From assembly GCF_020099395.1 (NCBI RefSeq), contig NZ_CP083590.1, positions 3,410,001 through 3,474,000 of the forward strand: DNA of 64,000 nt. Reading direction: 5' to 3'. The position numbers and the translations under genes were made by a program. Of this stretch, positions 46,846 to 56,094 are shown one piece after another (position 1 is the first letter of the stretch; each line of letters begins with the position of its first letter). The notes below the pieces were generated by a model. The model worked only from the letters and a program-made list of their open reading frames with translations, was not told the DNA's origin and made no database searches. Source of the stretch: Streptomyces mobaraensis (GTDB lineage: Bacteria; Actinomycetota; Actinomycetes; Streptomycetales; Streptomycetaceae).

Positions 46846-47855
46846 CGATCGGACTCGAGAAGGGCCAGCGGGCCGTGGTCACCGGGGGTGCCGGCTTCAT
46901 CGGCTCCCACCTGTGCGAACGGCTCGTCGAGCGGGGCTTGTCGGTGACCGCCGTGGACAACCTGTCGACCGGCAGGGCCGCCAACGTCGAGGCGCTGGCC
47001 GGCGAGGAGCGGTTCACCCTGCTGGTGGCCGACGTGACCGAGCCGTTCCACGTCGAGGGACCGGTCCACCACGTCGTCCACCTGGCGTCGCCGGCGTCCC
47101 CCCTGGACTACCTGGCGCTGCCGCTGGAAACGCTGCGCGTCGGCTCGGCCGGCACCGAGAACGCGCTGCGGCTGGCGCTGGAGCACGGCGCCCGCTTCGT
47201 GGTCGCCTCCACCTCGGAGGTCTACGGCGACCCCGTCGAGCACCCGCAGCCCGAGACCTACTGGGGCAACGTCAACCCAATCGGCCTGCGGTCGGTCTAC
47301 GACGAGGCCAAGCGGTTCACCGAGGCGCTGACCGCCGCCTACGCCCGCACGCTGGGCGCGGACACCGGCATCGCCCGGCTGTTCAACTCCTACGGTCCGC
47401 GGATGCGGCGCGAGGACGGGCGGGTGGTGCCGACCTTCATCGACCAGGCGCTCGCCGGCGAGCCGCTCACCATCAACGGCAGCGGCGAGCAGACCCGTTC
47501 GCTGTGCTACGTCGAGGACACCGTGCGGGGGCTGCTGGCCCTCATGGAGTCGTCCTTCCCGGGCCCGGTCAACATCGGCGCGACCGTGGAGATGACCGTC
47601 CGCGAGATCGCGGAGGCGATCGCCGCGCACGCCGGGGTGGAGCTGCGGACCGAGTACCGCCCGCCCACGGAGGACGAGCCGGGCCGGCGCCGCCCCGACA
47701 TCGAGACCGCCAGGACGAAGCTGGGCTGGCAGCCCGAAGTGCCGCTCGCCGAGGGCATCAAGCGCACCCTCGACTGGTGGCAGACCGCCTACCCGCGGGA
47801 CACCGCCCGCGACGGCGTGAATGGTTCGAGCGACATCAGGAGTGAGGCGGCATGA
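46842..47855 (+). CDS. aviE2: UDP-glucuronate decarboxylase (AviE2 type)
   Basis: The 337-residue extended SDR has VTGGAGFIGSHLCE, the HLASPASPLDYL segment characteristic of UDP-xylose synthases, the STSEVYGDP strand, and YDEAKRFTE as the Tyr-x3-Lys pair. It should convert UDP-glucuronate to UDP-xylose, the source of the pentose (L-lyxose) in avilamycin, where AviE2 has this role. The GTG and the stop both overlap neighbouring genes. Confidence 0.88.
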   Translation: MTIGLEKGQRAVVTGGAGFIGSHLCERLVERGLSVTAVDNLSTGRAANVEALAGEERFTLLVADVTEPFHVEGPVHHVVHLASPASPLDYLALPLETLRVGSAGTENALRLALEHGARFVVASTSEVYGDPVEHPQPETYWGNVNPIGLRSVYDEAKRFTEALTAAYARTLGADTGIARLFNSYGPRMRREDGRVVPTFIDQALAGEPLTINGSGEQTRSLCYVEDTVRGLLALMESSFPGPVNIGATVEMTVREIAEAIAAHAGVELRTEYRPPTEDEPGRRRPDIETARTKLGWQPEVPLAEGIKRTLDWWQTAYPRDTARDGVNGSSDIRSEAA

Positions 47856-48583
47856 CAAGCGAGACACCGGCCGGCAAGGGCGTGCGCATGCCGCGGAGCG
47901 TCGAGGACCTCAACGTCGTCTGGGAGTGGGACGACGCCGAGGGGATGCAGGTGCGGCTCGCCGGCTATCAGCCGCGCGACGAGTACCTGCGCGACCGCGC
48001 CGAGCGGATCGGGCAGCTCTCGGAGGCGCTCGCCCTGCACCAGGGCGTCGACCTGTTCGAGATCGGCAGCGGCGAGGGCGTCATGGCCCGCGAGCTGGCC
48101 CCCCGGGTCAACAGCCTGCTGTGCGCGGACGTCAGCCAGTCGTTCCTGGACAAGACCCGCGCCACCTGCGCGGGCGTCCCGAACGTCGAGTACCACCACA
48201 TCCGGAACGACTATCTGGCCGGGCTGCCGGACGCCTCGTTCGACGCCGGGTTCGCGCTCAACGTGTTCATCCACCTGAACGCCTTCGAGGTCTTCCTCTA
48301 CCTGCGCGAGATCCGCCGCGTGCTGCGCCCCGGCGGCCGGTTCCTCTTCAACTACCTGGACTTCGGCGACGTCACCAGGCCGCAGTTCCACGAGTACGTG
48401 GCGAGCTACCCGGGCGCCCACCCGGTCGCCGTGAAGGGGTTCATGTCCTGGCTCGGCAGCGACGTCGTCGGCAAGCTCGCGGCGGAGGCCGGGCTGACGC
48501 CCGTCCCCGGGTCGCTGGTGGACCAGGGCGGCGTCTGCTTCCTCACCCTGCGCCGGGACGAGGAAGAAGGGGCGTCCGCGTGA
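47852..48583 (+). CDS. SAM-dependent methyltransferase (b)
   Basis: The 243-residue class I methyltransferase has SAM motif LFEIGSGEGVMAREL, then ALNVFIHLNAFEVFLYLREI and VLRPGGRFLFNY. It should methylate a sugar hydroxyl. The ATG overlaps the preceding stop, so it belongs to the continuous plus-strand operon. Regiochemistry cannot be assigned. Confidence 0.82.
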   Translation: MTSETPAGKGVRMPRSVEDLNVVWEWDDAEGMQVRLAGYQPRDEYLRDRAERIGQLSEALALHQGVDLFEIGSGEGVMARELAPRVNSLLCADVSQSFLDKTRATCAGVPNVEYHHIRNDYLAGLPDASFDAGFALNVFIHLNAFEVFLYLREIRRVLRPGGRFLFNYLDFGDVTRPQFHEYVASYPGAHPVAVKGFMSWLGSDVVGKLAAEAGLTPVPGSLVDQGGVCFLTLRRDEEEGASA

Positions 48584-48625
48584 AGTCCCCCACCCCGCGG
48601 GCGCGTACGGAGAGGACGGTGCGCG

Positions 48626-49342
48626 GTGGCTGAGCCGATACCCGTCGACCGGCTCAACGAGTGGTACGACGAGCTCACCGTCGAGATCATCGGGCGGGTC
48701 TGCGCCCCCGACTCCGGCTGCCTGGACATCGGCGCCGGCGGCGGCGAGATCCTCTCGCACATGCGCCGGGCCGCCCCCCGGGGCCGGCACTTCGCCGTCG
48801 AGCCGCTGCCGCACTACGCGGAGGGGCTGCGCCGGGACTTCCCCGGGGTCACGGTGTGGCAGGCCGCCGCGGCCGCCACCGAGGGCCGGGACAGCTTCGT
48901 CCACGTCGTCTCCAACCCCGGCTACAGCGGCCTGCGCCGCCGGCCGTACGACCGCGCCGACGAGACGCTGGTGGAGATCGCGGTGGACACCGTCCGCCTC
49001 GACGACGTCGTCCCGGCGGACGCCCGCGTCGATCTGGTGAAGGTGGACGTGGAGGGCGGCGAGGTGGGCGCCCTGCGCGGCGCGGCCGAGCTGCTGCGCC
49101 GGGAGTCCCCCGTCGTCGTCTTCGAGCACGGCGGCGACCACGCGATGCGCGACTACGGCACCACCAGCGACGACCTGTGGGCGCTGCTGGTCGACGACCT
49201 CGGCTACACGATCCACACCCTGGCGGGCTGGCTGGCCGCGGAGCCCGGCCTCGACCGGGCCGCCTTCGCCGAGGAGCTGCGCACGCAGTGGTACTTCGTC
49301 GCCGCCCGCGGGCCCGTGTCCGCCCGTACCCCCGAGGAGTAG
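48626..49342 (+). CDS. FkbM-family O-methyltransferase (c)
   Basis: The 238-residue protein has the SAM motif LDIGAGGGEILSHM. It also shows the FkbM hallmarks VDTVRLDDVV, LVKVDVEGGEVGAL and PVVVFEHGGD. FkbM-type enzymes O-methylate sugars and other metabolites. GTG 48626 follows GAGAGG. It lies ten bases ahead of the second oxygenase gene. Confidence 0.85.
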   Translation: MAEPIPVDRLNEWYDELTVEIIGRVCAPDSGCLDIGAGGGEILSHMRRAAPRGRHFAVEPLPHYAEGLRRDFPGVTVWQAAAAATEGRDSFVHVVSNPGYSGLRRRPYDRADETLVEIAVDTVRLDDVVPADARVDLVKVDVEGGEVGALRGAAELLRRESPVVVFEHGGDHAMRDYGTTSDDLWALLVDDLGYTIHTLAGWLAAEPGLDRAAFAEELRTQWYFVAARGPVSARTPEE

Positions 49343-49352
49343 TGCAACCGCC

Positions 49353-50279
49353 GTGACCGACACCACCCCAGCGGTCCCCGAATGCCACATCCGGGAGACC
49401 GGTCTGCTCCCCGAGCACATCACCGCCTTCCGGCGCGAGGGCGTGCTGGCCGTGCGCGGCCTGCTGACCCCCGCCGAGCTGGCGGCGGCGCGGGAGGCGG
49501 CGGCCGGCCTGATCGACGACGCCTGGCGCACCCGGTCCCCGCACGACACCATCTGGACGCTGGAGCCCGAGGACCCCGACGCGGCCCCGGTCCGCATCGA
49601 GTACGTCATGGACAAGTCCCCGGTGCTGGCGCGGCTGGCGGGCCATCCGCTGCTGCTGGGCGCCATGGAGTCCCTGGTCGGCCCCAACTTCATCCCCACC
49701 TGGGACAGCATGGTGTTCAAGACGCCGGCCGGCGCGCCCCGGCTGGCCTGGCACCGCGACGGCCAGATGTACCGCGACGCCGTCGCCGTCACCGGCGGCG
49801 GCCGCGTCATCGACGTGGGCGTCTACCTGGACCCCGCGCCCGAGGACAACTGCGTCTGGGCCATCCCGCAGTCCAACTACTGGGACGACGAGCGGATCAC
49901 CGAGACCGCCGACCGGATGAACGCCACCGAGTGGGACACCACCGGGGCCGTCCCCGCCGTGATGGAGCCGGGCGACGCCCTGTTCCACAACATCCTCACG
50001 CTGCACGGCGCCCCCGCGGTGGTCGGCAAGCAGCGCCGGGTCGTCTACTACGAGTACCGGCCCGCCGAGGTGGAGCGCCAACTCGGCCCGCACACACCCG
50101 AGTACGTGGGGCTCAAGCAGCAGGTGCTGCGCTCCTGCCTGGAGCAGCGGGCCGCGGCCGAGGAGCACCGGGGCGAGGAGCCCTTCGCGTACCGCCCGGC
50201 GGAGTCGTACCGGCTGTGGGACGAGTCCCCGGCCATCTCCGGCCTGCGCTTCCCGCACGAGGAGTACTGGCGGTGGTGA
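49353..50279 (+). CDS. Fe(II)/2-oxoglutarate oxygenase, phytanoyl-CoA type (b)
   Basis: The 308-residue oxygenase has His134-x-Asp136 (WHRDGQMY) and distal His218 (TLHGAP), with an arginine in RRVVYYEYR to hold 2-oxoglutarate. Its length and motif set resemble the EvdO/AviO orthoester-forming group. It is a candidate for one of the two orthoester closures or the methylenedioxy bridge. The stop overlaps a methyltransferase gene. Confidence 0.9.
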   Translation: MTDTTPAVPECHIRETGLLPEHITAFRREGVLAVRGLLTPAELAAAREAAAGLIDDAWRTRSPHDTIWTLEPEDPDAAPVRIEYVMDKSPVLARLAGHPLLLGAMESLVGPNFIPTWDSMVFKTPAGAPRLAWHRDGQMYRDAVAVTGGGRVIDVGVYLDPAPEDNCVWAIPQSNYWDDERITETADRMNATEWDTTGAVPAVMEPGDALFHNILTLHGAPAVVGKQRRVVYYEYRPAEVERQLGPHTPEYVGLKQQVLRSCLEQRAAAEEHRGEEPFAYRPAESYRLWDESPAISGLRFPHEEYWRW

Positions 50280-51109
50280 ACCTGCTGAACCGGCTGCCGC
50301 TGCTGGGGGCCCTGACCGGGGCTCCGGCCCGCCCGCGCCGCGAACCCACCCACGACGAGGTCGTCGCCGAGCGCTACCGCGAGCGGACCGACCCGCGCCC
50401 CGGCGACTGGGCCTACGCCCACCTCCTCGACCTCCGCGACGCGCTGGCCGAGGAGCTCCGCGGGGCGTCGGGCCGCTGGCTCGACTTCGGCGCGGGCACC
50501 TCGCCCTACCGCGGCCTGCTCCCGGGCGCCCGGCTGGAGACCGCCGAGATGCGCGGCGGCGAGGACCTGACCGCCGACCACGAACTCGACGCGGACGGCA
50601 TGAGTTCCCTGCCGGACGGCTCGTTCGACGGGATCCTCTCCACCCAGGTCCTGGAGCACGTGACGGACCCGGACACCCACCTGCGGGAGGCCCTCCGGCT
50701 GCTCCGGCCGGGCGGGAAGCTGGTGCTCTCCACGCATGGCGTGTGGGAGGAGCACGGCGGCCAGGACCTGTGGCGCTGGACGGCGGACGGGCTCGCGGCC
50801 CAGGCCGAGCGGTCCGGGTTCACCGTGGACCGCGCGGTCAAGCTCACCTGCGGCCCCCGCGGCCTGCTGCTCCTGCTGCGCCACCACGGCCGGCAGCACG
50901 GCTGGCCGGCCGGCGGGCCGGTGGGGCTGCTGCTGCGGACCCTGACGCTGGCCGACCGGCTGCGCCCGCGCCTCGTCGACGACTACCTCGACCGCGTCTT
51001 CGGCGGCCTGGGCCGTGTCGAGGGCCCGGCCGAGCCCTTCTACCTGGACATCCTGCTGACCGCCACCAAGCCGAGCGCACCGGAGACGCCGGAGAGGGAC
51101 GCGAAATGA
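50276..51109 (+). CDS. SAM-dependent methyltransferase (d)
   Basis: The 277-residue class I methyltransferase of the Methyltransf_11 type has WLDFGAGTSPYRGLLPG, the STQVLEHVTDP post-motif and LLRPGGKLVLSTHG. A C-terminal helical region may bind a large acceptor. GTG 50276 overlaps the preceding stop, and the ATG of the radical SAM gene overlaps its own stop. A function in late O-methylation is inferred from context. Confidence 0.82.
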   Translation: MNLLNRLPLLGALTGAPARPRREPTHDEVVAERYRERTDPRPGDWAYAHLLDLRDALAEELRGASGRWLDFGAGTSPYRGLLPGARLETAEMRGGEDLTADHELDADGMSSLPDGSFDGILSTQVLEHVTDPDTHLREALRLLRPGGKLVLSTHGVWEEHGGQDLWRWTADGLAAQAERSGFTVDRAVKLTCGPRGLLLLLRHHGRQHGWPAGGPVGLLLRTLTLADRLRPRLVDDYLDRVFGGLGRVEGPAEPFYLDILLTATKPSAPETPERDAK

Positions 51110-52296
51110 CCCAGCCCCCGCCCAGCCCCACCATGTGCGTGCTGCCGTGGATCCACCAGTGCGCCTCCATCGACGGCGTCTACGGCCGGTGCTGCGTGGA
51201 CGACTCCATGTACCACAACGAGCTGTACGACTCCGTGGAGGAGCCGGTCTTCAAGCTCAACGCCGACGCCCTCGGCTGCGCCCCCCACTCGCGCTACGCC
51301 AAGGACAACCCGGACGAGGTGCGCGGGCTGAAGGAGGCGTTCAACAGCCCCAACATGCGGCGCACCCGGCTGAAGATGCTGGCCGGCGAGCGCGTGTCCG
51401 CGTGCGACTACTGCTACCACCGCGAGGACCGGGGCGCGACCTCGTACCGGCAGAGCATCAACGAGCGGTTCGCCGACACGGTGGACTTCGCCGACCTGGC
51501 CGAACGGACCGCTCCCGACGGCTCGTTCGACGAGTTCCCCTTCTTCCTCGACATCCGCTTCGGCAACACCTGCAACCTGCGGTGCGTGATGTGCGCCTAC
51601 CCGGTCAGCTCCGGGTGGGGCGCCAAGAAGCGGCCGTCGTGGTCGTCCGCGGTGATCGACCCGTACCGCGAGGACGAGGAGCTGTGGGCGACGCTCCGCG
51701 AGAACGCCCACCTCATCCGCCGGCTGTACTTCGCCGGCGGTGAACCGTTCATGCAGCCGGGCCACTTCGCGCTGCTCGACCTGCTGATCGAGACCGGCAA
51801 CGCGGGCGACGTCGACATCGTCTACAACTCCAACCTCACGGTGCTCCCGGAGAAGGTCTTCGACCGCTTCCCGCACTTCAAGAGCGTCGGCATCGGCGCG
51901 TCCTGCGACGGCGTCGGCGAGGTCTTCGAGCGCATCCGGCAGCCCGCGAAGTGGGACGTGTTCGTCGCCAACCTCCGCCGGGCCAAGACCGAGGTGAACC
52001 TCTGGCTCCAGGTCGCGCCCCAGCGGCTCAACCTGTTCGGGCTGCGGGACCTGCTGCACTTCGCCCGCGAGGAGGGCCTCGACGCGGACCTCGCCAACGT
52101 CGTGCAGTGGCCCGACGACTACTCCGTCGCCAACCTCCCGGACGAGGAGAAGCGGCGGGCGACCGTCGAACTGGCCGACCTGGCCGAGTGGTGCGACAGC
52201 CTGGACTGGGCCAAGCCCGCCAAGCACCTGCGGGCGCTGAGCGCGTTCATGAACGCCGCCGACCCGTCCCAACTGATCCCCGAAGGAGGAGCATGA
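51106..52296 (+). CDS. aviX12: Radical SAM epimerase (AviX12 type)
   Basis: The 396-residue protein carries the radical SAM cluster motif CNLRCVMC (Cys156, Cys160, Cys163). Extra cysteines sit near the N-terminus (CVLPWIHQC, CC) and mid-protein (CDYCYH), in the style of twitch/SPASM auxiliary sites. AviX12 in avilamycin converts a glucose residue of the oligosaccharide to mannose by C2 epimerisation, and this enzyme probably does the same. The start overlaps the methyltransferase and the stop overlaps the ABC ATPase gene. Confidence 0.85.
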   Translation: MTQPPPSPTMCVLPWIHQCASIDGVYGRCCVDDSMYHNELYDSVEEPVFKLNADALGCAPHSRYAKDNPDEVRGLKEAFNSPNMRRTRLKMLAGERVSACDYCYHREDRGATSYRQSINERFADTVDFADLAERTAPDGSFDEFPFFLDIRFGNTCNLRCVMCAYPVSSGWGAKKRPSWSSAVIDPYREDEELWATLRENAHLIRRLYFAGGEPFMQPGHFALLDLLIETGNAGDVDIVYNSNLTVLPEKVFDRFPHFKSVGIGASCDGVGEVFERIRQPAKWDVFVANLRRAKTEVNLWLQVAPQRLNLFGLRDLLHFAREEGLDADLANVVQWPDDYSVANLPDEEKRRATVELADLAEWCDSLDWAKPAKHLRALSAFMNAADPSQLIPEGGA

Positions 52297-53264
52297 GCGG
52301 GTCGGCCAACGCCGCCCTGGTCGCCGAGGGCCTGCGCAAGACCTACCCGACCGGCACGGCACTCGACGGGTTCGACCTCGTCGTGCCCGAGGGCACCGTC
52401 TGCGCCCTGCTCGGCCCCAACGGCGCGGGCAAGACGACCGCCGTGCGCATCCTCAGCACCCTGCTCAAGGCGGACGGCGGCCGGGCCGTGGTGGCCGGCC
52501 ACGACGTGAGCCGCGAGCCCGCCGAGGTGCGCCGGAAGATCGGGGTCACCGGCCAGTACCCGGCGGTCGAGGAGATCCTGACCGGCCGCGAGAACCTGGA
52601 GATGTGGGGCCGCCTGTACCACGTGGGCCGCAAGGAGGCCCGGCGCCGCGCGGACGAGCTGCTGGAGCAGTTCGACCTGACGGACGCCGCCGACAAGCGG
52701 CTCAAGCACTACTCGGGCGGCATGCGGCGCCGGCTCGACCTGGCCGCCGGATTCTTCACCGTCCCCAAGGTCCTCTTCCTCGACGAGCCCACCACCGGCC
52801 TCGACCCGCGCAACCGCACCGAGGTCTGGAAGATGGTCCGTTCGATGGTCGGGCAGGGCACGACCGTGCTGCTCACCACGCAGTACCTCGAGGAGGCCGA
52901 CCGGCTCGCCGACCACATCTCGGTCATCGACGCGGGACGCGGGGTCGTCGAGGGCACGCCCGAGACCCTGAAGTCCCTCGTCGGCGGCGACCGCATCGTG
53001 GTGACCCTGGCGGCCGGCGCCGACCTGCCGGCCGCGGTGGCCGAGGTCGCCCGCCTCACGGACACCGAGCCCGAGGTGGACACCGAGACCCGCCGCGTCG
53101 ACGCGGCGGTACGCGACCGGGTCGGCGACCTGGTGGAGATCGTGCGGACGCTGCGCGACCGGGGCCACGACGTGGCGGACGTGTCGCTGCGCCGCCCGAC
53201 GCTGGACGACGTGTTCCTGCACGTGACCAACCGTGCCGGTCGAAGGAAGGAGCCGGTCGGATGA
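52293..53264 (+). CDS. ABC exporter ATPase (DrrA-like)
   Basis: The 323-residue ATPase has Walker A GPNGAGKTTAV, the signature YSGGMRRRLDLA, Walker B LFLDEPTTGLD and a C-terminal regulatory extension like DrrA. It should power export of the finished oligosaccharide together with the next gene product and contribute to resistance. It matches the two-gene ABC transporter of the avilamycin cluster. Confidence 0.92.
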   Translation: MSGSANAALVAEGLRKTYPTGTALDGFDLVVPEGTVCALLGPNGAGKTTAVRILSTLLKADGGRAVVAGHDVSREPAEVRRKIGVTGQYPAVEEILTGRENLEMWGRLYHVGRKEARRRADELLEQFDLTDAADKRLKHYSGGMRRRLDLAAGFFTVPKVLFLDEPTTGLDPRNRTEVWKMVRSMVGQGTTVLLTTQYLEEADRLADHISVIDAGRGVVEGTPETLKSLVGGDRIVVTLAAGADLPAAVAEVARLTDTEPEVDTETRRVDAAVRDRVGDLVEIVRTLRDRGHDVADVSLRRPTLDDVFLHVTNRAGRRKEPVG

Positions 53265-54058
53265 GGGCCGTGCTGGGAAGGGCCCGGTGGGCCGTCACCG
53301 ATGGCTGGGTGGTCGGCCGCGCCAACATGATCAACTGGCGCCGGAACCCCGGACTGATCTTCTACTGCATGATGTTCCCGATCATGACGGTGGTCTTCGG
53401 CTACGTCTTCGGCAGCGCCATGTCGGTCGAGGGCGGCGGCGACTACCGCGCGTTCCTGATGCCCGGCCTGTTCGGGCAGGCGATGATGTTCGGCGTCGTG
53501 ACGAGCATGCTGGCCGTCACCAGCGCGGTCTCCCGGGGCGTGACCGACCGGTTCCGCTCGATGCCGATGGCCCAGTCGGGCGTCGCGATGGGCCGCAGCT
53601 TCGCCGACATGTTCAGCTCGGTGATCGAGCTGACGATCCTCCTCGTCTGCGGCCTGCTGGTCGGCTGGCGCTGGCACGAGGGCCCCGGCAAGGCGCTGGC
53701 CGCGCTCGGCCTGCTGCTGCTCTGGCGCTACTCGCTCATCTGGGTCGGGATCTACCTGGGCTTGCTGCTGCCCCCGGACGCCGCCGGAGCGGCGTACGTG
53801 CCGCTGCTGCCCCTGACCATGCTGGCGAACACCTTCGTCTCGCCCGAGAAGATGCCCGGCTGGCTCGGCCACATCGCGGAGTGGAACCCGCTGTCGTCCA
53901 CGGTCTCCGCCTGCCGCGAGCTGTTCGGCAACCCGGGCGTCGGGGGCGACTCCTGGGTCACCGAGCACGCCGTGGCCCTGGCCGTCGCCTGGCCCGTAGT
54001 GCTGCTGGTGATCTTCATGCCGCTGTCGGTCCGCCGCTACCGGACGCTCAGCCGCTGA
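53261..54058 (+). CDS. ABC-2 type exporter permease
   Basis: The 265-residue membrane protein of the ABC-2 family has about six hydrophobic helices. It includes the early segment LIFYCMMFPIMTVVFGYVFG and the conserved MPGLFGQAMMFG loop. It pairs with the overlapping ATPase gene to form a drug exporter of the DrrAB kind. Its stop lies inside the first copy of a 21-bp repeat. Confidence 0.9.
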   Translation: MRAVLGRARWAVTDGWVVGRANMINWRRNPGLIFYCMMFPIMTVVFGYVFGSAMSVEGGGDYRAFLMPGLFGQAMMFGVVTSMLAVTSAVSRGVTDRFRSMPMAQSGVAMGRSFADMFSSVIELTILLVCGLLVGWRWHEGPGKALAALGLLLLWRYSLIWVGIYLGLLLPPDAAGAAYVPLLPLTMLANTFVSPEKMPGWLGHIAEWNPLSSTVSACRELFGNPGVGGDSWVTEHAVALAVAWPVVLLVIFMPLSVRRYRTLSR

Positions 54059-54097
54059 CCACGCCCGGCGGATGACGACGCTCAGCCGCCGACCACG
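54043..54097 (+). repeat. 21-bp spaced direct repeat after the permease
   Basis: GACGCTCAGCCGCTGACCACG (54043-54063) recurs at 54077-54097 with one change, T to C, which turns the TGA stop into CGA. Both copies lie just before the E1 alpha gene. Confidence 0.88.
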
Positions 54098-54116
54098 AGA
54101 AAAAGGGGGACCGGCG

Positions 54117-55094
54117 ATGGGCGCCGAGTCACGTGCCGTCCGGCTCTACCGGACGATGCGCCTGATCAGAGAATTCGAGGAACGCTGCCTCGCGATGTCG
54201 CTCACCGGCGAGATCGTCGGCGGCATCCACCCCTACATCGGCCAGGAGGCGGTGGCCGCCGGCGTCTGCGCCGCGCTCACCCAGGACGACGTCGTCGCCA
54301 GCACCCACCGCGGGCACGGCCACGTCCTCGCCAAGGGCGCCGACCCCAAGCGCATGCTGGCCGAGCTGCTCGGCACCACCGACGGCCTCAACCGCGGCCG
54401 CGGCGGCTCGATGCACGCCGCCGACGTCGGCCTCGGCGTCTACGGCGCCAACGGCATCGTCGGCGCGGGCGCGCCCATCGCCGCCGGCGCGGCCTGGTCC
54501 TTCCAGCAGCGCGGCGAGGACCGGGTGGCGGTCGCCTTCTTCGGCGACGGCGCGCTCAGCCAGGGCGTGGTGCTGGAGGCGTTCAACCTCGCGGCCCTGT
54601 GGCGGCTCCCGGTGGTGTTCGTCTGCGAGAACAACGGCTACGCGACGAGCCTGCCGGTCGGCCGGGCACTGGCCGGCGACCCGGTGGAGCGGGCGGCCGC
54701 GTTCGGCCTCGCGGCGCGCGCGGTCGACGGGATGGACGCCGAGGCCGTCGCCGACGCGGCCGCCCAGGCCGTCGAGCGCTGCCGCGCGGGCGGCGGCCCG
54801 GCCTACCTGGAGTGCCGGACCTACCGGTTCCACGGCCACCACTCCTACGAGGAGCAGGTGGCGCTCAACTACCGCGACGACGCCGAGGTCGGCGACTGGC
54901 GGGCCCGCGACCCGCTGCGGACCCAGAGCACCCGGGTGGACGAGGCGACGGTCCGCGCCGTCGACGCCGAGATCACCACCCTGATCGACGAGGCCGTGGA
55001 GTTCGCCCGCGCGGGCCGGGCCCCCGAGCCCCACGAGGCGCTCGACCACCTGTATGCCGACGGCACGACGACACGGCCCGGAGTGATGATCTGA
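54117..55094 (+). CDS. Pyruvate-dehydrogenase-like E1 alpha (AviB type)
   Basis: The 325-residue protein is the alpha subunit of a thiamine-diphosphate-dependent 2-oxoacid dehydrogenase/decarboxylase. It carries the RLIREFEERC start, GHGHVLAKG, the thiamine-binding GDGALSQG and ENNGYATS, and the YRFHGHHSYEE loop. No E2 or E3 gene follows. In avilamycin such a pair supplies a two-carbon acetyl branch on the terminal residue. ATG 54117 follows AAAGGGGGA. Confidence 0.88.
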   Translation: MGAESRAVRLYRTMRLIREFEERCLAMSLTGEIVGGIHPYIGQEAVAAGVCAALTQDDVVASTHRGHGHVLAKGADPKRMLAELLGTTDGLNRGRGGSMHAADVGLGVYGANGIVGAGAPIAAGAAWSFQQRGEDRVAVAFFGDGALSQGVVLEAFNLAALWRLPVVFVCENNGYATSLPVGRALAGDPVERAAAFGLAARAVDGMDAEAVADAAAQAVERCRAGGGPAYLECRTYRFHGHHSYEEQVALNYRDDAEVGDWRARDPLRTQSTRVDEATVRAVDAEITTLIDEAVEFARAGRAPEPHEALDHLYADGTTTRPGVMI

Positions 55095-56056
55095 TGGGTG
55101 CACTCGCGTACATCACCGCGCTGAACCAGGCGCTCCACGACGAGATGGCGCGCGACGACCGCGTCTGCGTCTTCGGCGAGGACGTCCGGATCGGGCTGAC
55201 CCAGACCACCAAGGGCCTGCACGAGCGCTTCGGCGACGGCCGCGTCGTCGACACGCCGCTGTCGGAGCAGGCGTTCACCAGCCTGGCCACCGGCGCGGCG
55301 ATGGCCGGGCAGCGGCCGGTCGTGGAGTACCAGATCCCGTCGCTGCTCTACCTGGTCTTCGAGCAGATCGCCAACCAGGCGCACAAGTTCTCGCTGATGA
55401 CCGGCGGGCAGGTGGAGGTCCCCGTCACCTATCTGGTGCCGGGTTCGGGTTCGCGGTCCGGCATGGCCGGCCAGCACTCCGACCACCCCTACAGCCTCTT
55501 CGCCCACGTCGGCATCAAGACCGTGCTGCCCGCCACCGCCTCGGACGCCTACGGCCTGCTCCTCTCCGCCCTGCGCGACCCCGACCCGGTGGCGGTCTTC
55601 GCGCCGAGCGCGCTGATGGGCACGGTCGAGGAGGTGACCGGCGAGCTCGGCCCGGTGCCGCTCGGCTCCGCCCGGATCCACCGCGCGGGCGAGGACGTGA
55701 CCGTCGTCGCCACCGGCCAGTGCGTGCACACCGCCCTGGCCGTCGCGGAGGCGATGGCGGACGAGGTGTCGGTCGAGGTGGTCGACCCGCGCACCATCTA
55801 CCCGGTGGACTGGGAGACGATCCGGGCCTCGGCCGAGAAGACGGGCCGGCTGGTCGTGATCGACGACGCCAACCGGATGAGCGGCTTCGCCGGCGAGGTC
55901 CTGGCCACCGCCGCCGAGCAGTTCGACCTGGTGGCCCCGCCCCGGCGGGTGACCCGGCCGGACGGCGCGGTCATCCCCTACGCGCTGGTGCTCGACCAGG
56001 CGCTGCTGCCCAACGGGGACCAGCTGACCGACGCGATCCGCGCCGTCCTGAAGTGA
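55094..56056 (+). CDS. Pyruvate-dehydrogenase-like E1 beta (AviB type)
   Basis: The 320-residue beta subunit has the N-terminal ALAYITALNQALHDEM and the FGEDVRIGLTQTTKGL segment. It ends with the transketolase C-terminal domain (DPRTIYPVDWETI). The ATG overlaps the alpha-subunit stop by one base, implying equal synthesis. It should form an alpha2beta2 enzyme that transfers an acetyl unit during formation of a branched sugar. This follows family knowledge and the neighbours; it is not shown directly. Confidence 0.9.
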   Translation: MGALAYITALNQALHDEMARDDRVCVFGEDVRIGLTQTTKGLHERFGDGRVVDTPLSEQAFTSLATGAAMAGQRPVVEYQIPSLLYLVFEQIANQAHKFSLMTGGQVEVPVTYLVPGSGSRSGMAGQHSDHPYSLFAHVGIKTVLPATASDAYGLLLSALRDPDPVAVFAPSALMGTVEEVTGELGPVPLGSARIHRAGEDVTVVATGQCVHTALAVAEAMADEVSVEVVDPRTIYPVDWETIRASAEKTGRLVVIDDANRMSGFAGEVLATAAEQFDLVAPPRRVTRPDGAVIPYALVLDQALLPNGDQLTDAIRAVLK

Positions 56057-56094
56057 CCGGACGGGACCGGGCCGTGACGACAACGGGAGAGAAG

